From contig NZ_JTAM01000077.1 in NCBI RefSeq assembly GCF_000812565.1, positions 1 to 50,816 on the forward strand: a stretch of DNA of 50,816 bases, written 5' to 3'. A model generated the notes under the pieces. The model saw only the letters and a list, made by a program, of their open reading frames with translations, ran no database searches and was not told the origin of the DNA. This document shows, piece by piece, positions 16,185 through 25,482 of this stretch; the stretch's first letter is position 1; each line of letters starts with the position of its first letter. Position numbers and translations under genes: made by a program. The stretch comes from Flammeovirga sp. OC4 (GTDB lineage: Bacteria > Bacteroidota > Bacteroidia > Cytophagales > Flammeovirgaceae).

Positions 16185-18839
16185 CTACTTTCTAAATCGA
16201 TAAGTTAGTTTGGCTATAAAAACATTTTCCGAAGGTGAATCAAAAATACCATTAACTATTTCTGAAAAAGAAAACTCCCTGAAAGGTTCTGCCAAATCTC
16301 CCCTTCCTTGTGACCAAACCAGAAAGAAAGTACACCCTGGTTTATACTCCCACCTTAAAACCAAATTTGAATTGAAATCTATAAAGTCAAAGTCAGGTTG
16401 ATCAAACGTATAATTTCCATTTTGATCAAAAACAGTGTACTCCTCATTCTCTACATTATAACTGATTTCATCATTAGAAAACGTATGGATTCTATCCTCA
16501 TATCTTCCAGCTTGAGGAGCTTCTACTCTTTTAAAATCAAAGTAATCTCCTCGTGAGGCAAAAGGCTGTGCATAATACTGCAATGATAGATTAGGCCTCA
16601 AAATAAGGTTTCCTCTTATGGTTACACCTGTTGTGTGTTGTTCAATTCTTCCCAAAACATAATTATCACCTGCAGTATTTGTTTCCGTGGTAACATATTG
16701 AATATGGTCTTGGTTATAAGAGATAAAAGGGAAAATGCCAATTTCCAATGCATTAATAGGTCTATAGTTCATACCTACCCAAGCATCAAAGTTCTTTCCT
16801 GCATTGTCTTGTGTAACAGCAAACTCATTCCCAAATTCAAAGGCTAGCTTTTTTCTTCCATCACTTTCTATATTATACCAAAACTGATTTCTATTGGGGC
16901 GTAAGAAAGCAGGACCTCCTCTTAGCATAAAATTACTGAGTCTTTGTCTTTGAAGTGACCCACCTGTTGAGAATTCCCAAAAGTTTTTGAACTCAAGATT
17001 TACATTTCCATGTAAACCCAAATAGGTATTCTTCCCTCCATAATCAAAATAAGCATATTGTCTAAGATTCGCATTGATCCTTCTGAAAATAGATACTGGC
17101 TGTAGAGTTTGGTAACCAACCATACTCCATTGATTCATAAGATCAGCCGCATTCATAAAGCCGATATCATTGATCTCAAATTTTGGTGATCGCCAGGTAC
17201 CTCCTACTTCATATCGCCATGGGCTTCCTCCATTTCGTCCAAATTTCAAATAACCTCCCGTCCCTGTCAGTGAGGTTGCAGTGGTATCTACATTCACATA
17301 GTTTGCATCTGGACGTTGAAAGAAATGTCGTCCAGATTCTTGTGTATTAGTAATAGCTTCCGGATCTCCTTCTACATGACTGACCATAAAGTTGCCTTGT
17401 ATATAATAAGACCTGTCCTTCCACTGATGCAAAAAGTCTATTCCTCCAGAATAAGCATCAGTATGTAAAAACCTTAAATTATCAGAGTCAATCGTTCTAT
17501 TCGTTGCCGTAAAAGCTATGCCTACAACAGAGTTTCCTTGATTAATATCTTGAGTGGCTCTTGCTACAAAATAGTTTGTAAATGGTTCTACTGTTTCTTC
17601 TGATTTTTGTCCTTGTGTATCAATTTCTGCAGTCGTCTCCATGGTAATATTATTCATTACCCCAAAAGCAAAACCATTTTTGTTTTTACCTGTCAACTTG
17701 AATGCACCTAAAATAGGTACTACTTTAGGTTGATCTAAAAATTGCCCTTCCTCCGTTTCTGGTTCATAACTTGGCGATTTCCCAATTCGTCTTGTATATA
17801 CTAAGTTATCTCTGGAAAAATTACCTCCAGCATTGGAGCGAGTGCCAGGGAAAGACAGAGTATTTCTACCCTCGATAAAAAAGGGTCTTCGCTCTCTAAG
17901 AAAAATCTCAAAAGTTGATAAATTCAGTTGTGAAGGGTCTGCTTCTACCTGCCCAAAATCAGGGTTGATTGTGAAATCTAATGTAATATCACTTGTGATA
18001 CCAATTTTACCATCCACACCTGCATTGACTGAATACTCAGAACCTGTCTTATAGGGGTTTCCATCTTCTTTTTTTCCTCGATCATTTCTTGCCAGTACAA
18101 AAGGGGCTATTTCTAATTGCTTTTGAGGCTTAATACCTTTCAGACCTTTCAATTCTCCAAAAAGGTGTACCCAACCCGGAGAATCTTTTGGGATATACTG
18201 CCAGTAAGAACGTTCATTGTTTCTAAATAAACGGCGAGTTACTTGTAATCCCCATGTTAGGTTTTCTGAATTAGTAAAACGTAATTGAGATAGTGGAATT
18301 CTAATCTCGGCATTCCAACCCTCCTTATCAATACTGGTTTTTGCCCACCAAATTGCATCCCAGTTAGAGTCCCAATTCCTTCCGTTATTCGAAATTGCTT
18401 CATCTCCGATTACACCGGAAACACTAACTGTAAATGAAAAGGCATTCGTTAAATCGTGGTATGAATCGATATTAACTTCCACAAAATCACCTTCAAAACC
18501 ATCTCTTCTTGACATTCTCTTTACAATACTATCAGGAGATGAATCAAAGGCTTTGATCGCAAAATAAATATACTTGGCATCGTACATTACTTTAAATGCT
18601 GTTTTTTGAGAAGGGGGAGCTCCATCTATTGGATCTCTTTGTGTAAAATCCCCTGCCCATTCCACATTTTGCCATGCAGGGTCATCAAATTTACCATCAA
18701 TAGTAATTTGAGTGTTTTCTAGAGAGCGAGTAAAATATGTTCTCTTTTCTTCGTGGTCATTTTCATTAATTTGACAAAGTGCAATAAGAGGCACTAGCTG
18801 AAAGAACCAAATCAATGGGTAGCTTTTTGTTAATTTCAA
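16185..18839 (-). CDS. DUF5916 protein with N-terminal CBM9-like domain (outer-membrane barrel)
   Basis: This 884-residue envelope protein has a Sec signal peptide ending near LCQ, then a CBM9-like sugar-binding domain (about 40-225: ITIDGKFDDPAWQN, then KYIYFAIKAFD and FEGDFVEVNID). A DUF5916 region follows (about 235-884) that looks like a large beta-barrel: DFTINPDFGQVEADPSQLNL and RERRPFFIEGRN are family hallmarks, and it ends with aromatic AKLTYRFRK as barrels do. Function is unknown; some homologues are annotated as hydrolases without proof. The start codon is TTG at 18839: no ATG is available upstream in frame and the next Met is inside the CBM9-like domain. A terminator was not found. 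Confidence 0.85.
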   Translation of the reverse strand: MKLTKSYPLIWFFQLVPLIALCQINENDHEEKRTYFTRSLENTQITIDGKFDDPAWQNVEWAGDFTQRDPIDGAPPSQKTAFKVMYDAKYIYFAIKAFDSSPDSIVKRMSRRDGFEGDFVEVNIDSYHDLTNAFSFTVSVSGVIGDEAISNNGRNWDSNWDAIWWAKTSIDKEGWNAEIRIPLSQLRFTNSENLTWGLQVTRRLFRNNERSYWQYIPKDSPGWVHLFGELKGLKGIKPQKQLEIAPFVLARNDRGKKEDGNPYKTGSEYSVNAGVDGKIGITSDITLDFTINPDFGQVEADPSQLNLSTFEIFLRERRPFFIEGRNTLSFPGTRSNAGGNFSRDNLVYTRRIGKSPSYEPETEEGQFLDQPKVVPILGAFKLTGKNKNGFAFGVMNNITMETTAEIDTQGQKSEETVEPFTNYFVARATQDINQGNSVVGIAFTATNRTIDSDNLRFLHTDAYSGGIDFLHQWKDRSYYIQGNFMVSHVEGDPEAITNTQESGRHFFQRPDANYVNVDTTATSLTGTGGYLKFGRNGGSPWRYEVGGTWRSPKFEINDIGFMNAADLMNQWSMVGYQTLQPVSIFRRINANLRQYAYFDYGGKNTYLGLHGNVNLEFKNFWEFSTGGSLQRQRLSNFMLRGGPAFLRPNRNQFWYNIESDGRKKLAFEFGNEFAVTQDNAGKNFDAWVGMNYRPINALEIGIFPFISYNQDHIQYVTTETNTAGDNYVLGRIEQHTTGVTIRGNLILRPNLSLQYYAQPFASRGDYFDFKRVEAPQAGRYEDRIHTFSNDEISYNVENEEYTVFDQNGNYTFDQPDFDFIDFNSNLVLRWEYKPGCTFFLVWSQGRGDLAEPFREFSFSEIVNGIFDSPSENVFIAKLTYRFRK

Positions 18840-18918
18840 TGGAGTAGAGCTTAGTATAGTTGTACTTTGACAATGAATTGGTATTTAGTTGTCTTAGTAC
18901 ATTTTGTAGATAAGTGCT

Positions 18919-18957
18919 AAAAAATCCTGTCCTTCACGATTCCTTATGAAGAACAGG
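18919..18957 (-). terminator. Rho-independent terminator of the Spm-like gene
   Basis: An 11-base stem with one G-T pair (18926-18936 with 18947-18957) is followed on the minus strand by ATTTTTT. It lies about 70 bases after the stop codon at 19025. Confidence 0.7.
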
Positions 18958-19024
18958 AGGTTATTGGTGATAAATGTAGTGATTTTAAATGTGTGTTTAA
19001 AGTTATCAACAACTTTATTTTAGG

Positions 19025-20257
19025 TTAGAAAAAGAGATAAGCAAGGAAGATTGCAGCTACTACGCCCATAAAATCAGCGAATAAACCACATGTGATCGCA
19101 TATCTTGTTTTCCTAATATTTACAGAGCCAAAATAAACGGCTATAATATAAAATGTGGTATCAGTAGCCCCCTGCATCATAGAGGACAACTTACCCGCAA
19201 ATGAGTCTGCACCTTCAGCATTCATAATATCCAACATCACTCCTCTTGCACCACTACCACTCAATGGTTTCATAAAAGCTACAGGAAGAGCATCTACAAA
19301 TGCGGCATCAATTCCAACTCCATCCTGAATGACCCATTTGATACCATCCATAATATATTCCAAAGCTCCAGAAGCTCTAAACATTCCAATGGCCACAAGT
19401 ATGGCTACGAGATAAGGTATAATGGTCACTGCTGTTTTAAAACCTTCTTTGGCTCCTTCTATAAAAGCATCATAAGCATTAATTTTTCTATATGCCGCTA
19501 ACCCTACGAATGAACAGATAATACTCAATAAGATTAAGTTTCCTGCAACCGATGATACTGTATTTGCTTCTTCAGGTGACAAATGATAAAAAAGAGTAAT
19601 CGTACCAACAATCAATAATACGAGTCCACCTATATAAGCAAGTATTACTTTATCTAATAAATTAATTTTCTGATAAACCGCCACGATTAGTAAACCTGCC
19701 AATGAAGAGATACTTGTCGCCAATAATATAGGAATAAAAACATCTGTTGGATTTGCCGCTCCTAGTTCTGCCCTATACATCATGACTGTAATCGGTATCA
19801 AAGTCAATCCAGATGTATTCAAAACTAAAAACATGATCATAGGATTAGAAGCCGTATCTTTTACTTTGTTAAACTCCTGCAATTCTTTCATTGCTTTAAG
19901 TCCCAATGGTGTGGCAGCATTATCCAAACCCAGCATATTTGCTGAAAAATTCATCATCATTGAAGAAATAGCAGGATGGTTTTTGGGAACATCAGGAAAT
20001 ATTCTAGAAAAAAAAGGACCAACTAATTTCGTCATGACCTGTACTGCTCCACCTTTCTCCCCTACACTCATCAATCCCATCCATAAAGCCAACGTTCCGG
20101 TTAATCCAATAGAGATATCAAAGGCTGTTTTTGACATACTGAATGTACTGTCGATAATGAGAGCAAATGTGGTTGCGTCACCAAAAAATATCCATTTACA
20201 AAGAGCAACTACAAATGCTCCAAGTATAAAAAATATCCATATATAATTTAAGGCCAT
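19025..20257 (-). CDS. SpmA/SpmB-type nucleoside recognition domain membrane protein
   Basis: This 410-residue inner-membrane protein carries two nucleoside-recognition (Gate) domains, corresponding to a fusion of spore maturation proteins A and B. The SpmA-like half has MMMNFSANMLGLDNAATPLG and the SpmB-like half has MKPLSGSGARGVMLDI and the QGATDTTFYIIAVYFGSV segment. About ten hydrophobic helices are present. In non-sporulating Bacteroidota its substrate is unknown; a nucleoside or small-molecule transport role is only family-level inference. The ATG at 20257 (MALNYIW) is chosen over a TTG ten codons upstream, because it puts the first helix at the N-terminus. Confidence 0.85.
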   Translation of the reverse strand: MALNYIWIFFILGAFVVALCKWIFFGDATTFALIIDSTFSMSKTAFDISIGLTGTLALWMGLMSVGEKGGAVQVMTKLVGPFFSRIFPDVPKNHPAISSMMMNFSANMLGLDNAATPLGLKAMKELQEFNKVKDTASNPMIMFLVLNTSGLTLIPITVMMYRAELGAANPTDVFIPILLATSISSLAGLLIVAVYQKINLLDKVILAYIGGLVLLIVGTITLFYHLSPEEANTVSSVAGNLILLSIICSFVGLAAYRKINAYDAFIEGAKEGFKTAVTIIPYLVAILVAIGMFRASGALEYIMDGIKWVIQDGVGIDAAFVDALPVAFMKPLSGSGARGVMLDIMNAEGADSFAGKLSSMMQGATDTTFYIIAVYFGSVNIRKTRYAITCGLFADFMGVVAAIFLAYLFF

Positions 20258-20413
20258 ATAGTCAAAAAAGTAAATGTTCTTAATCAAAAAGTGAATTTAA
20301 GCATCTATTCAAATAAAATAAGATCTGAACATTAAAAAATAATATATACTCATACCAAATACTCTATGCTCTGTTACAAGTAAGAGAAAAAGTAAAATAC
20401 CAGTTACAAAAAA

Positions 20414-20458
20414 AAGCCCTTCATCTTTTTAAAGATAAAGGACTTCCAATTTTTTTTA
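20414..20458. terminator. bidirectional terminator-like hairpin
   Basis: A 13-base stem with two G-T pairs (20414-20426 with 20433-20445) is flanked by an A tract on the left and a T tract on the right. It lies 24 bases after the end of the leftward small membrane protein gene, so its main role is probably to end that transcript. Confidence 0.7.
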
Positions 20459-20468
20459 AGTGTAATCA

Positions 20469-20804
20469 CTAGATTGACTGACGCTTCGCTAGAATTGATC
20501 CAATCAATATGCCTAAAATAGGCATTAAAACACCTACGATACCATAGTACTTCAACGAAGTTTCTGATAATTCGATTAAGTCAGGTTCTACAGTAAAACC
20601 TAACATAGGTGCCACATAGTAAGTGATAGCAGTTCCTAGGCCAATTGCACCAAATGCAAAACCAAGGACTAAACAGAGCTTAACCATTCTAGCCAATGAA
20701 TTGATAATTCTTTCTAAAAGGGATAGTCTCTCATCATTTTGAAATAAAGATAACAGTGAGGGTATAATTACCCCTACAACTGCTAGTAACGTTAATGTTC
20801 TCAT
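20469..20804 (-). CDS. small multi-pass membrane protein, unknown function
   Basis: The 111-residue product has three hydrophobic segments (about 3-20, 42-68 and 86-106) joined by a basic loop (ERIINSLARMVK) and an acidic loop (EPDLIELSE). No family is recognised. The ATG at 20804 is clear. It lies upstream of, and in line with, the Spm-like gene, but a terminator hairpin separates them. Confidence 0.7.
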   Translation of the reverse strand: MRTLTLLAVVGVIIPSLLSLFQNDERLSLLERIINSLARMVKLCLVLGFAFGAIGLGTAITYYVAPMLGFTVEPDLIELSETSLKYYGIVGVLMPILGILIGSILAKRQSI

Positions 20805-21090
20805 AATACTCTATTCTAATTTGTTAGTAGCTGACTGATTTTAAAAAATGACGATAGTTATAACAATTGAAAAATGAATAACTAGATTGAAAACATAAGT
20901 ATACTGTAAATTGTACACTTATAATCTATAGTCGTAAATTTACTTAAAAAAATTAAAAAAAAACATATATTGGTACTATAAAATTGAATTTAATGATTTT
21001 TTTTATCTTGAAAATAAGCAAATTAAAAAGTGCAGTATCGATACGGTACGATTTTGATGAATACTAAACCTAAAAAAACTATATTTTTAG

Positions 21091-23721
21091 ATGCTTAAGA
21101 GAATACTACTGACCTTATTAATATTTCCTTTGCTTTGTAATATCATAAAAGCACAGAACATTCATGAGGAAAATGCACTGCAAAAAATATTGGAAGGAAA
21201 TATTGAAGGGGCAATCGTAGACCTCAGATTATCTTTAGAAAAAGACTCTAATGCTGTACTATCTCAATTTGCCTTAGCGAATCAATTATTTGAAAAAGTA
21301 GAAGCAGATGAAAAAAGAAATCGAGTAAATATCCGATTTGTAAATATGGACGGCTATTTCAAAGACTTTAAAGAAGCCTATGAATGGTCATTAATTGCAT
21401 CTGAAAATTATAAGAAACTTACAGAAGAGGAGAAAAAAAGAATTAGACAATCCTTGTCAGTCACAAGTGATGAGATCACAGGTTTTTTAACTTCAAGAAT
21501 TCAATCTGAAGCTTTTGCTTACCTAAACCAAGCTCCTTATCGTAGACCTACGAATCAATTGTATAGAACGGAAGTGTATAATCGTATCATGGAAGGCGAT
21601 ACATTGATGGCATTGAGAGAAATTTTCATCAAGCAATGTGGCCACTATATTGAAGATTACCCTAAGTCTCCTTATCTACAAAAAGTAAATGAACTAAGAA
21701 AAGGTGTTTTAAAAGAATACCTCACTAATACAACATTAAGACAATACGGTGATAAATCAGGTCATATGTTTGAAAGGTATTGTCATGAAATCATAGAACT
21801 CTATTCTAAAGATGAACTCAAAAACATCATTCCTATCTATTATGGTAAGGAATATGGTTTCACAAAAGAAAATATGTATAAAGCAGAGGGGTATAAAAAA
21901 ATAAAATCCTTTGCAGAGAGTGAAAAACTAAGCATCATAGAGGTTTTATGTCAGCTTAATATTCATGATGGTGGTTGTCAAGTAGAGAATGAAGGTCTTT
22001 ATGATCGATTTATTCATCATATGGCTCCCATGGATGTTGCTTTAATTGCCGTCAAGAAAATGACTGAACCATCATTTAAAGCACATGATTTTGAAGAAGT
22101 CCAAAACATTTATAAGAAATACAAACCTCTCTTTCCTGAACAACAAGACTATTTTGATAGAATACTTGAGCTATTTACAAGAGAAGAAACACCTCGCTAC
22201 CTTGTTAACTTAGGGAATAATGTCAACACTGTGGCCAGAGAATATCAACCTGTCATCACTCTTGATGAAGAATACTTATATTTTGCTCGCAAGACTGCTA
22301 AATCAGGCGAAGATGTTTATGTATCTAAAAAAGATCATATAACGGGGCAATGGGGTTTTGCCGAAGAAGTTTTCGAGGTCAACACTGAATCACATGAAGT
22401 ACCACTTGGGGTAAGTGGAGACGGACGGACATTATTATTATACGGTAATTACAGTAAAATAAAACGTTTTTCTTATGTTCGGAATACTGAAAGTCGTCTT
22501 GGAAAAGGAGACTTCTATTATTCTAAAAAAATGAAAGATGGAAAATGGAGTGCTGTCAATGTATTTAAGTATCCCATCAATACACCTTATTATGAAGCAG
22601 GCTTAAGTTTATCATTAGAAGGCGATCTTGCATTTTTCACTTCTGATCGACCAGGAGGAATTGGTGGGTACAATCCCAATTACCCTGATGATGGGTTATA
22701 TTTTCATGGTTCAGGAGAATTCAATACTGACATTTATGTATCTGTCAAAAAAGAAGACGGATCTTGGGGAGAACCAATCAACCTTGGGGAAACGATCAAC
22801 ACTCCTTTTGCTGAAAAGAACCCTTACCTTCATCCCGATAAAGAAACATTATACTTTTGTTCAGATGGGCACCCAGGGCTAGGTGGTTATGATATTTTTA
22901 TGTCAAAAAGATTAGACCCTGAACGTTGGGACAAGTGGAGTGAACCTGTAAATCTTGGCATTTCGGTCAATGGTGTAGATGATGATGCTTTTTATCTTAC
23001 CTCTGTCGGTAACAAAGCACTTGTTGTATCTTCTAAAGCAAAAGAAAATTATGGTAGAGATGATATTTATGAGCTAGAAATTCCTGAAGCAGTAAGGCCA
23101 ATACCCATGCTTTTTGCACATGGTAAAGTAGTCGACCCAGATGGTGAAGGTATACCTAACCTGTCCATCAAAATTGTTTCTGCTGAAGGTGAAGAAATCT
23201 TTAAGAGAAAAACAGCAGATAATGGTGAATTCCAAATTGCCGTCCCTCAAGACAAAGAATACCTCATCTATGTAGATGATGAAAACTATATTGGTAGCAG
23301 CGTCACTCTAACAGACGATCCTGACCATAACTTATTATTACAACCCATGGAGACGGTTGATCTAAAGGATGACTCTGAGGATGCTTCTTTCATTATGACA
23401 AGCCTAAACTTTGATACAAATTCGTCGAGTATCAGAAGCGAATCTTTCTTCGATCTTGACCGTTTAGCAGTGATGATGAATAGAAATGATCTTTGGATTT
23501 TAGTTATAGAAGGTCATACTGATAATGTGGATACAAAAGAGTATAACATAGAATTGTCAAAAGCAAGAGCGAATTCCGTGAAGCAATATCTCGTTGAAAA
23601 AGGAATTCATGAATCAAGGCTAGATGCCTATGGTTTTGGAGAAGAAAGGCCTATCGATTCAAACACAACCAAGGAAGGTAGACAAGAAAATAGAAGGGTT
23701 GTTTTCACTATATTAAAATAA
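21091..23721 (+). CDS. OmpA family protein with PorE-like architecture
   Basis: This 876-residue envelope protein has a Sec signal peptide (to about residue 21, IKAQ). A helical TPR-like region follows (about 25-365), then a PD40/WD40-like beta-propeller (about 375-670, with FFTSDRPGGIGGYNPNYP and LYFCSDGHPGLGGYDIFMSK repeats). A carboxypeptidase-regulatory-like domain (about 682-755) and a C-terminal OmpA peptidoglycan-binding domain (about 765-876, VIEGHTDNVDTKEYN, LSKARANSVKQYL, ENRRVVF) complete it. This order is that of PorE of the type IX secretion system, but many Bacteroidota paralogues share it and no lipobox is visible here, so the PorE role is only possible. It is monocistronic. 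Confidence 0.88.
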   Translation: MLKRILLTLLIFPLLCNIIKAQNIHEENALQKILEGNIEGAIVDLRLSLEKDSNAVLSQFALANQLFEKVEADEKRNRVNIRFVNMDGYFKDFKEAYEWSLIASENYKKLTEEEKKRIRQSLSVTSDEITGFLTSRIQSEAFAYLNQAPYRRPTNQLYRTEVYNRIMEGDTLMALREIFIKQCGHYIEDYPKSPYLQKVNELRKGVLKEYLTNTTLRQYGDKSGHMFERYCHEIIELYSKDELKNIIPIYYGKEYGFTKENMYKAEGYKKIKSFAESEKLSIIEVLCQLNIHDGGCQVENEGLYDRFIHHMAPMDVALIAVKKMTEPSFKAHDFEEVQNIYKKYKPLFPEQQDYFDRILELFTREETPRYLVNLGNNVNTVAREYQPVITLDEEYLYFARKTAKSGEDVYVSKKDHITGQWGFAEEVFEVNTESHEVPLGVSGDGRTLLLYGNYSKIKRFSYVRNTESRLGKGDFYYSKKMKDGKWSAVNVFKYPINTPYYEAGLSLSLEGDLAFFTSDRPGGIGGYNPNYPDDGLYFHGSGEFNTDIYVSVKKEDGSWGEPINLGETINTPFAEKNPYLHPDKETLYFCSDGHPGLGGYDIFMSKRLDPERWDKWSEPVNLGISVNGVDDDAFYLTSVGNKALVVSSKAKENYGRDDIYELEIPEAVRPIPMLFAHGKVVDPDGEGIPNLSIKIVSAEGEEIFKRKTADNGEFQIAVPQDKEYLIYVDDENYIGSSVTLTDDPDHNLLLQPMETVDLKDDSEDASFIMTSLNFDTNSSSIRSESFFDLDRLAVMMNRNDLWILVIEGHTDNVDTKEYNIELSKARANSVKQYLVEKGIHESRLDAYGFGEERPIDSNTTKEGRQENRRVVFTILK

Positions 23722-24285
23722 AAAAGGCACCTTAAAAAGTGCCTTGTAGATAGTAGCAAGTTATTTTTTCATAGTAAAAAAGTAGCGATGAGTAAATAGC
23801 GATTAGGGTGAACAAACAACATGTAGATATTTTATTATCTACAATAAAAAATGTCATGTAGAAAGTAACGAGTTAAAGTAGCAATGAGTATTTTCAATGC
23901 TTTGTATGCTGTAAATTTAAGCCTATTTGATTATAATATTCAAGTTTATTAACATTTAAATTCACATTTATTTACATTTAGTCGCTATTTATTTGATTTG
24001 CAGTAAGTTTGATTTTTTTGTATTTTTCTTAGAATAAACTATTTAGGTGAATTTTGTGTTAGAAGAAATAAAGTTGAAATCTTTAAAATCCTTTCAAAAC
24101 GGCAAATTTAATGTGACAAAACATTAACTGTGTACAGTTTTTGAGTAGTTTTAAATATACTTTTTTTATATTAGTACGTTAATAACTCTACTTACTTTTT
24201 GTTGTTCGCTTAAATCTAAATTCTTTAATAAATACGTAAGTAGATCCTTCGAAACACTTTGCATAAAACTTGTTGATTTATCACC
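23722..24285. repeat. 564-base intergenic region with degenerate AGTAGCGA-type repeats
   Basis: No gene is seen. A short hairpin (23724-23730 with 23739-23745) without a T tract follows the OmpA gene. Two related blocks, 23745-23794 and 23857-23890, share TGTAGAnAGTAnCnAGTTA followed by AGTAGCnATGAGTA. The first has a 16-base insertion between the two parts. Between them is a perfect 8-base hairpin (23822-23829 with 23836-23843). The remaining 390 bases are AT-rich with nothing recognisable. Confidence 0.6.
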
Positions 24286-24939
24286 ATGCAGACTATATTA
24301 TATACTCTTTCCATTTTCTCTTTGATTCTATTTAGTTCTTTGGAAGAATTTTTTTCAGAAGATCAAAATGGTCGTCCTACTTTTACAGTAATCAAACAAG
24401 GAGTTCCTAAGTCATGTCCTTTAGGTGGATTACATCTTATAGAAGGAATAGTAAGATCTGCTAATTCTGAAGAATATATTGATGTTTATATTTACTTACA
24501 GAATTATGATGGATCTTGGACAAAACAAGAATTCAAAAGAAAAGGCGGAGGTGTAGTGAAATTAGACTTATCCTCTTGTAATTACACGGGCAACTACTAT
24601 GCTTTGGCAGATTATGCTTATAACTCTGGTAAAAGAATGCCTAGTGTATCACAAGTAAAAGAAAAACACGAGGGCCAAGGTAAAAGCCCTAGGTTTCGTG
24701 TAACCGAAAAATTTCCTCTGAAAGAATGTGAGGAAGGTATTGTAGGCACTTACTTCAAGCAAGGCGAAGTATTTACGCCAAAAGGAGAAAAGGTAGAAGT
24801 CACTATGTACTTACAAAAATCTGACGGTTCATGGAGAAAGAAACACTTTAGAAAAGTCGGTTCTGGCTTTATTCCACTTGAGGTAAAAGGATGTGACCTC
24901 AATGGAGTCTACAAATCAAGAATTGTATATGTCAATTAA
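24286..24939 (+). CDS. secreted protein with two internal repeats
   Basis: The 217-residue product starts with a hydrophobic signal-like stretch (about 1-18). The rest is two homologous halves. Each half contains YLQ-x2-DGSW, then a basic F-K/R segment, a G-rich turn, a C-D/N-x-x-G motif and a closing Y/V-rich strand: VYIYLQNYDGSWTKQEF near residue 65 and VTMYLQKSDGSWRKKHF near 166. Each half also has one upstream Cys (KSCPLGG, KECEEGI), giving two cysteines per repeat, likely disulphide-bonded after export. No family is recognised. The ATG at 24286 is well placed. Confidence 0.75.
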   Translation: MQTILYTLSIFSLILFSSLEEFFSEDQNGRPTFTVIKQGVPKSCPLGGLHLIEGIVRSANSEEYIDVYIYLQNYDGSWTKQEFKRKGGGVVKLDLSSCNYTGNYYALADYAYNSGKRMPSVSQVKEKHEGQGKSPRFRVTEKFPLKECEEGIVGTYFKQGEVFTPKGEKVEVTMYLQKSDGSWRKKHFRKVGSGFIPLEVKGCDLNGVYKSRIVYVN

Positions 24940-25019
24940 ATGATTTTGCACTTTTATATCTTAAAATGTAACCTTTTTATTTGATTTAAGTAATTAGTGA
25001 TATAAATTCTATTGTGAAA

Positions 25020-25048
25020 TTGACAAATTGAAAAAAAATGTATTTTCG
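25020..25048 (+). promoter_or_regulatory. promoter of the DUF2795 gene
   Basis: TTG (25020-25022), 18 bases, then TATTTTCG (25041-25048) fit the Bacteroidota promoter with one mismatch. The leader would be about 90 bases. Confidence 0.5.
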
Positions 25049-25145
25049 CAAGAATTAATATTAACCTTGAAGTGCAGAACACTTGCTGTTAGATTTGGGG
25101 TTTGATGCATTATCAATGTAAGACTTTAAAATAAAATATATTCAT

Positions 25146-25367
25146 ATGTATTGGACTTTAGAATTGGCTTCTTATTTAGAAGATGCGCCATGGCCGGCAA
25201 CAAAAGATGAGCTAATTGATTATTCTGATCGTACTGGAGCTCCTGTTGAAGTAATTGAAAACCTTCAAGAACTTGAAGACGATGGAGAGCCTTACGAAAG
25301 TATTGAAGAAATTTGGCCTGATTACCCTACAAAGGATGACTTCTTCTTCAACGAAGACGAATATTAA
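25146..25367 (+). CDS. DUF2795 family protein
   Basis: This 73-residue acidic protein matches the DUF2795 family as found throughout Bacteroidota, where the sequence is unusually conserved: MYWTLELASYLEDAPWPATK, then a helix with GAPVEVIENLQELEDDGEPY, and the ending DFFFNEDEY. The function is unknown; the high conservation and short acidic tail suggest a core cytoplasmic role. It is monocistronic and followed by a strong terminator. Confidence 0.92.
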   Translation: MYWTLELASYLEDAPWPATKDELIDYSDRTGAPVEVIENLQELEDDGEPYESIEEIWPDYPTKDDFFFNEDEY

Positions 25368-25413
25368 TAACTAATACCTTGTTAAAAGCTTCTTAGCTTA
25401 GAGATATTATTAA

Positions 25414-25453
25414 CAATAAAGCTGACCTTGTAATAACAAAGTCAGCTTTATTG
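25414..25453. terminator. bidirectional terminator between DUF2795 gene and ispD
   Basis: A perfect 13-base stem (25414-25426 with 25441-25453, CAATAAAGCTGAC/GTCAGCTTTATTG) separates convergent genes. Confidence 0.85.
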
Positions 25454-25482
25454 TTTTCAACAGATTATAAAAGTGAGAAAAC

